A program made the translations under genes and the position numbers. A stretch of DNA of 64,000 nucleotides, from the NCBI GenBank assembly GCA_021307315.1, contig JAJSPD010000026.1, positions 62,001 to 126,000 of the forward strand, in the 5' to 3' direction. Every line of letters starts with the position of its first letter. The stretch's first letter is position 1. The notes beneath the pieces were generated by a model. The model worked only from the letters and a program-made list of their open reading frames with translations. It ran no database searches and was not told the origin of the DNA. The stretch comes from Bisporella sp. PMI_857 (Eukaryota > Ascomycota > Leotiomycetes > Helotiales > Helotiaceae). Below are positions 58,183-64,000 of this stretch, piece by piece.

Positions 58183-58442
58183 GCTGAACATTGATATTTT
58201 GTCCTTCTGCATTTCTTGATCTGGGCATCTGGCAGTTTTGTAAGAGCATCTAGTGGTAGCGGTGATCCAAAAAGTACAATACAATAACTTGTGGGATGTT
58301 TGGAAGGATACAATTTGGCACTGCCAAAGTATGCCTCCAAGGATGTTGCTGGAAATTCAACAAATATATTATTTATTCATTGTACAATAATCACACAAAA
58401 ATGCATTATACGAAGTTGGGAAGTGTGCAGATCCATCAACTC

Positions 58443-59492
58443 TTACCCTCCCTCTTTGCTCTTATCGTCGTCTCGGAGTCGTTGGACTAAGTCGCTCTTT
58501 TTCGCCGTCTGACTTACGCGCAATCCTCGAGCCTCACATTCAGCGCGTAAAGAGAACGTATATACGTCCTCATAATCCACAGAGCCAGTTTCAAGCCACT
58601 TAATCATGGTAGCCTTCGGCCCTGATCCTTCCATCCCCCTCCTATCGCAGATTTCTCGTAGTTGGCGCTCTGTTCTCGAAGCCCAATGCGAGTCTTGCCA
58701 TTTATAATCGCAAATTGGTATGCGTGGTCGCTGTACCTGCTGCTGCTGGATTCTATGGTCCTCCAATTGTTGTTGCTTTTCCTCATCCATGGTTGCCATG
58801 ATATGTACTGGGTGGCCAATCCGGAGTTCTAGTTCTTTCTTAGCCAAGGCATGTGATTTCTCCAACTTGTTCAAACGCTTGCGGTCTGCCGATTGAAGCC
58901 GGGCGATCTGCTGAGCTTTGCTGCCCGTGGAAGACAGGTTCCGCTTCTTCAAGGCGGTCATGAGCCTTGCGGGCGTCCATGATGCGTACTGGTTCTCGGA
59001 TAGCCCTTGCTCGCAATCTCTTAACACCATTTCAATCGCCGACAATGCGCCATGAAGAGCGCTATCGCGCGAGTTGCCTGTATCTCGGTCTAATTTGTCA
59101 TTCAGTCTCAATCGTTCGATCTTGATATCCTTTGATCCTCTAGCAGTCATTGTTATTTGCCGCCGCTTCATCATCTCCTCTAGCTGACATGATTGAAGCG
59201 ATTCGTAGTCGATTGAGGAGTTCTCGAGGCGGGAGATCAACTCTTCGCGGGTGCCTTCGGTGGACAGGCCGCGGTCGAGAAGAAATGTTCGGAGCTTGCT
59301 ATTGTCTTTGGTCGCATATGTCATGGTTTCCTGCCTGCCATGTACGCCATACTCAGTAGCGCTGCGCGATGCAATCTGTTCTGCATTGTGTTGTTCTTTG
59401 TTACCAGACGCGGTCTTTGCGCGTTTTGTCCGTGTTGAAATACGCGTTGTATTTGGGTCAATCTCGGCCAGTATCCTTTTCTTAGGAGGCAT
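58443..59492 (-). CDS. Multi-SAP-domain protein
   Basis: This single-exon gene encodes 349 residues. The head MPPKKRILAEID..TRTKRAK is basic and nuclear-localisation-like. Four helix-turn-helix segments resemble SAP motifs: LRTFLLDRGLSTEGTREEL near 65, ARLMTALKKRNLSSTGSKAQ near 173, RQLREICDRRGMEGSGPKAT near 277, and LRAECEARGLRVSQTAKKSD near 318. SAP domains bind DNA or RNA in chromatin and RNA-processing proteins. A Gln-rich linker lies between the second and third. I do not recognise a named orthologue. Confidence 0.83.
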   Translation of the reverse strand: MPPKKRILAEIDPNTTRISTRTKRAKTASGNKEQHNAEQIASRSATEYGVHGRQETMTYATKDNSKLRTFLLDRGLSTEGTREELISRLENSSIDYESLQSCQLEEMMKRRQITMTARGSKDIKIERLRLNDKLDRDTGNSRDSALHGALSAIEMVLRDCEQGLSENQYASWTPARLMTALKKRNLSSTGSKAQQIARLQSADRKRLNKLEKSHALAKKELELRIGHPVHIMATMDEEKQQQLEDHRIQQQQVQRPRIPICDYKWQDSHWASRTERQLREICDRRGMEGSGPKATMIKWLETGSVDYEDVYTFSLRAECEARGLRVSQTAKKSDLVQRLRDDDKSKEGG

Positions 59493-60100
59493 TCTGTATG
59501 TAAATAAGAATTGACGTGTGTGTCAAGGCAGGTGAAGTTGGCACGAATATGTTGAAGGTCGAAGGGCTACCAAATCCATTATTGTCCGCGATGTAAACAT
59601 GGCAATATGCATCAGCCTTGCCGGGTCGGAACTGGGATTCCGGGAGCCTTTGGCCCTCCGACCCGATGTGCCTCCCCTATGTTACGGCAGTTTCAGCGGG
59701 CCAATCTAGTTCGAACAACAGATACCGAGGATACATGAATAGGCATTCTGTCATATTGCACTCATACTGTATCTTTTCATTCCACGAGCCATGCAATTGA
59801 CCAATCGCAAGGCTCCAATCGTATGGAATCGGAACAAAACGTCTCCCGTTCATGAGTCATCACATAGATAGGCAGAAGAATAAGAAGAAGGAATAAGTCG
59901 CTTCGTCCGTGCTACTTCCCATCGTCTAGCTACCCCTCCTTCTACAGTCTCACCCAGCCCCTTCAAATTACACAATAGATCCATTACGATTGCCATCAGT
60001 GTGCACCGTCATAATTCATTAATTGCTGCCTCTTTGCTGTGCCACCGCAAACTCATCTAGATACAGATTGCTACTATAATAAATATCTATACTCTTTACA
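59493..60100. promoter_or_regulatory. Divergent promoter region of SAP-protein and MAPEG genes
   Basis: This 608-nt stretch separates divergent starts. No other feature is supported. Confidence 0.45.
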
Positions 60101-60663
60101 ATGTCTAGCTCCAACTACTCTTTCTACGCTGTATGTTTTCGAAGCCTTAACAATAAAGCATCCTTTTGACAGCTGCTAGGTACCAGTAGCTTGGGCTCTG
60201 GCCATGGCTCCACATGCATATGCTATGAATGCCGCTCCAAAGACATTTGACATTCGCTCGCCACGTTCATACGAGGATGATCTCAAAAAGGACCAAACAA
60301 TTGATCAAGCCGTAGGTTCCTGCCCGCCCCCCTCGCACCCAATTGACCTGACGAGGTTTGCAGACTAGAAACAAGATCATTCGCGCAGATGCAGCATCAA
60401 AGAATGGATTCGAGAATCTCGCCTTCTTCGCAACCGGAGTTTTAGCAGGCAACCTGGCAGGTCTTCCCCCCTCGACCCTAAATGCTTTGAGCGCTGGCTA
60501 CCTTGCAAGCCGCATCATTTACAACCTCATCTATATCAACAACACAACTGAGGGTTTGGCCAATGCGAGAAGCGTTGTATGGCTCGCTGGTGTCGGTCAA
60601 ATCTTCGCCTTGTTTATCAAGGCGGGGATGATTTTGAAAGATAAGCCAGTCAATCTTCTCTAG
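60101..60663 (+). CDS. MAPEG-family membrane protein
   Basis: This is a small four-helix membrane protein of 153 residues related to microsomal glutathione S-transferases. Exons are 60101-60130, 60180-60311 and 60364-60663. The first exon is only ten codons. Family landmarks are VPVAWALAMAPHAYAM in helix 1, then NPR-like RSPRSYEDDL, the helix-2 segment AASKNGFENLAFFATGVLAG, YLASRIIYNLIYIN and a final helix around WLAGVGQIFALFIKAG. It probably resides in the ER or another internal membrane. Catalytic activity in this fungal branch is unproven. Confidence 0.92.
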
Positions 60664-61504
60664 AAGCATCGACTCACACTTTCCTTGGAAATTTTTATAC
60701 AAGCGCGAGAAGAACTTGAAATAAGCTTCACGTTACTGTGGGGCTAAGGGAGTTGTATTGCATCACCGCTTACTCTTTAAAAGTATTGAATAATTACAAG
60801 TCGAGCGTTGACCTACAGAATTAAGCAGTCCCATACAATTAAATTGGCAGATTCTTCACATTTTCGTTTCTCAGCTGCGTCAGCCTATCAACTTTGTTGA
60901 TCTATCCTACGATGTCAAAACAAAAAACATTTGGCCACCCGAATGTGCATTTTTGTTTTCTCTGCCGAGTGGCTTACGGATCCCTTTGATTTCAATAAAG
61001 CGGGATCTTCTTGGCGGCAGCTGTGCAAAGTCTAGAATATAGAAAGCTGTCTCGAAGAGGAAAACTCAGCCTCACCAATACCAACGATGATTCCCTGCAG
61101 TTACCAGGTCCAATCGTTCGGGACGGGATGAGCACACAGATCGCCAATCGACACAACTCCGGCAAGCCACCGAATGGGGGTTCAATATCCCGCCATATGT
61201 TTAATCTGGTTCTCCTAATAATACATATCCAAAATATAAAAATTTCCATTTTGGATCGACCAGGGGCACAGGAGAATTTAGTGATATCCAAGCAGAATGG
61301 ATTTGAAGTGTGACAAACAGCCACAAGCTGGCAAGGTTGGAAGTCGTGTCTCTATCTTTGTCTTGGAGGAACTCAGAGCTGAAAGCTATCAGATGGCCAG
61401 CCCAACTCGTCCGTATGATATGAACAGTCCCAGCCATATTCTTGTCGCATGATTCTTTAGGATGTTATTATCTTTGCTACAGATTTTCAGACCATCTTAG
61501 CAAA
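60664..61504. other. Intergenic region between MAPEG and the Cys/Pro-rich membrane protein
   Basis: This 841-nt stretch has open frames of about 100 codons on both strands (61011-61313 and 60992-61324) without recognisable features. I see no gene. Confidence 0.45.
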
Positions 61505-63404
61505 ATGCACATATTTCTAGTGTTGGCAATTTCTTGCACACTTACAACAGCAGTACCTGTTGCTGAGAGCCTTGACACTAGCCATCACCAAGTCGCGGAG
61601 CCCTTTCTGAATTCCACCAGATCAATCCCACAAATAGCTGCTTCGGGAGCCAACTTATTTCGCAGAGATAGTTGTCCATCATTATCACTCTTGTGTCCTA
61701 GCGGAGGCTGTTGTTCTTATGCTACTACGCTCACGACTTGCTGTGGCACAAACTGCTGCGCGGAAGGCTATCTTTGTACTGGCGGTACCCCAAGTAATCC
61801 GTGTTGCGTAGCAATTACAGACCCGACTAATAGTTGTGGATCTCAGAATACGAATGTAGGCTTACTCTCATGTGCTGAATACATTTTCTAATCAAGATAG
61901 CCATGTATTACTCCTGGATACCTTCCCTGCTCAGCTGCCAATTTCTGCTGTCCTCCAAGCTCAATATGTTACTTTGATAATTTTGGTGTCCCTCGCTGCG
62001 CTCCAAAAACACCAGTAGCTCCTCCACCAACTGTTGGTAGCCCGACTCCACCAGTTGATCCACCGCCTGTTGGCAGTTCCACTCCTCCAGTAAATCCCCA
62101 AGTGCCACCTGTTGACAGTCCAACGCAGCCAGTCAACCCACCCCCACCTGTGGATAGCCCAACGCCGCCGGTCCAGCCTCCTTCTCCTGTTGATAGTCCA
62201 ACTCCACCTGTCAACTCACCGTTACCTCCAGTCGACAGCCCGACGCCTCCAGTCATTCCGCCCTCGCCTCCAAGTCCAACTCCTCCTGTTGACAGTCCAA
62301 CACCACCCATTAACCCTCCCGGTCCGGTCAACAGTCCCACGCCTCCTGTTAACCCTTCACCTTCGCCAATTGTCAGTCCAACTCCAGCCCCAGACTCGGA
62401 TGTACCATCCAGCCAGGTATCAAACAATACAGCGTTGGTGTGTGAGCCAGTTCGCTCACGTTATATTCCTTGGAAATGGTACGTCCGCCCAAAAACATGC
62501 AAAGCAGACTGCCCATCTCCCGAGACAACATTGGGTACATTCGCTGCAGTCAATCTCGTGGTTGCTTTAGTCAGCGTCTTCGTTTGTCATAGCTCTGTCG
62601 TTCACAAATGGACATGCACCATATTTGGAGGCAGAAACAGCGGGGCATGGAAGTTACTCTGGCTTGTCCCGCTGGGATTGCAATTAGGTGCCAACGCTAT
62701 CATAGCCACATTATATAAGAACACACCAGGGTATTACGAAGGCTTCGGAATCGGCGACCTCGTGCTTTTCTGGACGACTCGTCCAAGGTTTAGTTGGATC
62801 ATCTTAGCTATGCTCATGAATATTGGAGAGAGTGAGCATAAAGATGGGTACTGGGAGTCCGCCGCAAAATCAAGCATCATCGCCGAGCTTGTTCTCCTCC
62901 TCATATCTACCTACTACATGGGGCGCACAGCTGATTTCGCAGCTCAAAAAGGATTCTACCTTGCTTCAAGCAATATCGGTGGCTGGCCAAGGACCATGTA
63001 CGCGGGAGCGTTGTTCTCGCTCATCACTGTATTTCAATGCACGATGTTACTGGGATTCACGATTGTGTGGAAACGCGCGAAAAAGGATGGTGATATTATT
63101 AAGTGGTTGGAGAAGAGGATTCCCGCGAGGTATTTCTTTTTTGGACTCTTGTTTTTGGCGAGTACCAGTTGGCTAGCGAGTTGGTTTTTTTGGGTTGGTT
63201 ATGTTATGACTGCTGGGGACCTGTGAGTGTAAGTGTGATTATAGAGTAATAATTGACTGACAGAATATAGTTATTGTCCTCCGAGATTGGCGACATCTGG
63301 GACTATTTGGGCCGTTTTCTCCTTGATAGGTATGTATATCTTTAACAATCGCGAAAATTTGCTCATCTTTGGCAGGTAATATGGCTGGTGCTGGGGGAGC
63401 CTAG
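61505..63404 (+). CDS. Surface protein: Cys-rich head, Pro-rich stalk, multi-span membrane domain
   Basis: This encodes 586 residues. Exons are 61505-61855, 61901-63222, 63271-63329 and 63376-63404. A signal peptide (MHIFLVLAISCTLTTAVP) leads two disulfide-type modules (CPSGGCCSY..CCGTNCCAEGYLC, then CSAANFCCPPSSICY). A Pro-rich stalk of repeated SPTPPV units spans about residues 165-290. The C-terminal half has about six or seven hydrophobic spans (TLGTFAAVNLVVALVSV, LLWLVPLGLQLGANAII, AELVLLLISTYYMG, and others), including one completed by the tiny exons. Dissimilar joins at introns restore the frame exactly. It looks like a wall-spanning receptor, sensor or transporter-like protein. I know no characterised orthologue. 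Confidence 0.83.
62030..62400 (+). repeat. Pro-rich SPTPPV coding repeat
   Basis: Degenerate units of roughly 27-36 nt encode V-[DN]-S-P-T-P-P-V with PP spacers, about ten copies. The complementary strand shows a Gly-rich open frame that is only a shadow of this repeat. Confidence 0.85.
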
Positions 63405-64000
63405 GGTTTGATTTGAATAAGGAAATGTTTAATATAATGGTAATGCTAATGATAATGGTAACTGAAAGGAAGATGCTTTCTGTGTCTAATATGAAATCAT
63501 GACTTACATCTCCGTGATGAGCCCTCGCATTCGTTCTTGAAAGACATATTTCTCAAGCTAAAGGCAAAGTAGGAGTAAATTTCTGTCACTGCACAATCGG
63601 CTATTGAAGAGTGAAGACAGGCGTTGCAACGACAAGATGTATGGTCATGGATGTACAAAAGTGGGTCTCGCATCCGCATCCGCATCCGCCTGTGAGACGA
63701 GTGCGAAGCCTCCCCCTCATCACCAGCCACCAAACGCCACTATACCAAGGCAATGGGAAAAGCGAGACAATGAATTGATTTCTGATCCATTAAACGTCAC
63801 AACTTCCCGATAGCCTGATCAGATGTTGGCTTTCTCGTTTGGTCTAACCAAAAGAGGTCAGCAAGATGCCGAGGGTGACGAAGCCGACCAGGGGCGATGC
63901 GCAGAGAGTCGCATCCAGCATTAGGACCGCGGACTTGCGCGAATATTAGTAGGAAGGATATCTTTGATGGATGAGCTTACAAGAAACTGCTACAAAGTAG
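63405..64000. other. Right end of window, no supported gene
   Basis: The last 596 nt have short open frames on both strands with no family character. A CATCCGCATCCGCATCCGC microrepeat occurs near 63672-63690. Confidence 0.45.

Noticed and set aside
60992..61324. About 100-codon frames on both strands upstream of the Cys/Pro-rich gene
   Set aside because: Overlapping opposite frames with no motifs, signal peptide or splice sites.
61969..62427. Gly-rich 152-codon minus-strand frame
   Set aside because: It is the complement of the Pro-rich repeat in the plus-strand gene.

Overview
The window is nuclear DNA from a filamentous ascomycete (Pezizomycotina). Nearly every gene is split by short GT..AG introns of about 45-75 nt with CTAAC/CTGAC-like branch sites. 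The gene set is fungal: chorismate mutase, Vps15, a Mdv1-type fission protein, GT71 mannosyltransferase, fungal rhodopsin-domain protein and UstYa/DUF3328 oxidases. Gene content resembles Leotiomycetes, but that placement is an inference. Exon models below were built by hand from reading frame, splice consensus and family conservation.

Left flank (1-5.3 kb): housekeeping genes for the Rieske protein (partial), CCT1/TCP1-alpha chaperonin and a prolyl-tRNA synthetase with two perfect Gcn4/CpcA-type sites in its promoter.

5.6-19.2 kb: an accessory biosynthetic locus bounded by housekeeping genes on both sides. It holds two convergent UstYa-family oxidases with complete HxxHC pairs and a tiny secreted precursor with three near-identical 20-residue repeats. 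It also holds an alpha/beta hydrolase, a fungal rhodopsin-domain membrane protein, a P450, a SAM methyltransferase, a UbiA-type prenyltransferase and an MFS exporter. No PKS, NRPS or terpene cyclase is visible. The simplest reading is a fungal RiPP (dikaritin/ustiloxin-like) cluster. The precursor repeats, the lack of KR sites and the UbiA enzyme make it unlike the classical examples, and it is the main discovery candidate here.

19.8-29.1 kb: housekeeping genes (Mdv1/Caf4-like WD protein, chorismate mutase, Bcp1 with a GC-AG intron, GMP synthase) and a cell-surface Cys-rich/TM/SH3 protein. A 4.6 kb region (29.1-33.7 kb) has no convincing intact gene but contains long G-runs and a decayed coding relic.

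33.7-50.4 kb: Vps15, U2 snRNP A' (Lea1), a Dpb3-like histone-fold protein, a novel-looking C2-domain protein, a thioredoxin-PITH protein, a 2H phosphoesterase and a CorA-like transporter with a probable GC-AG intron.

50.7-54.0 kb: a scar. A TauD/TfdA-dioxygenase fragment and a broken MFS gene lie between two direct copies of the 3' end of the neighbouring GT71 gene. The left copy is AT-enriched with CpA-to-TpA-type changes, as expected from RIP.

54-64 kb: GT71 mannosyltransferase, UDP-glucose dehydrogenase with an unusual insertion, a multi-SAP protein, a MAPEG protein, and a surface protein joining a Cys-rich head, a Pro-rich stalk and several membrane spans.
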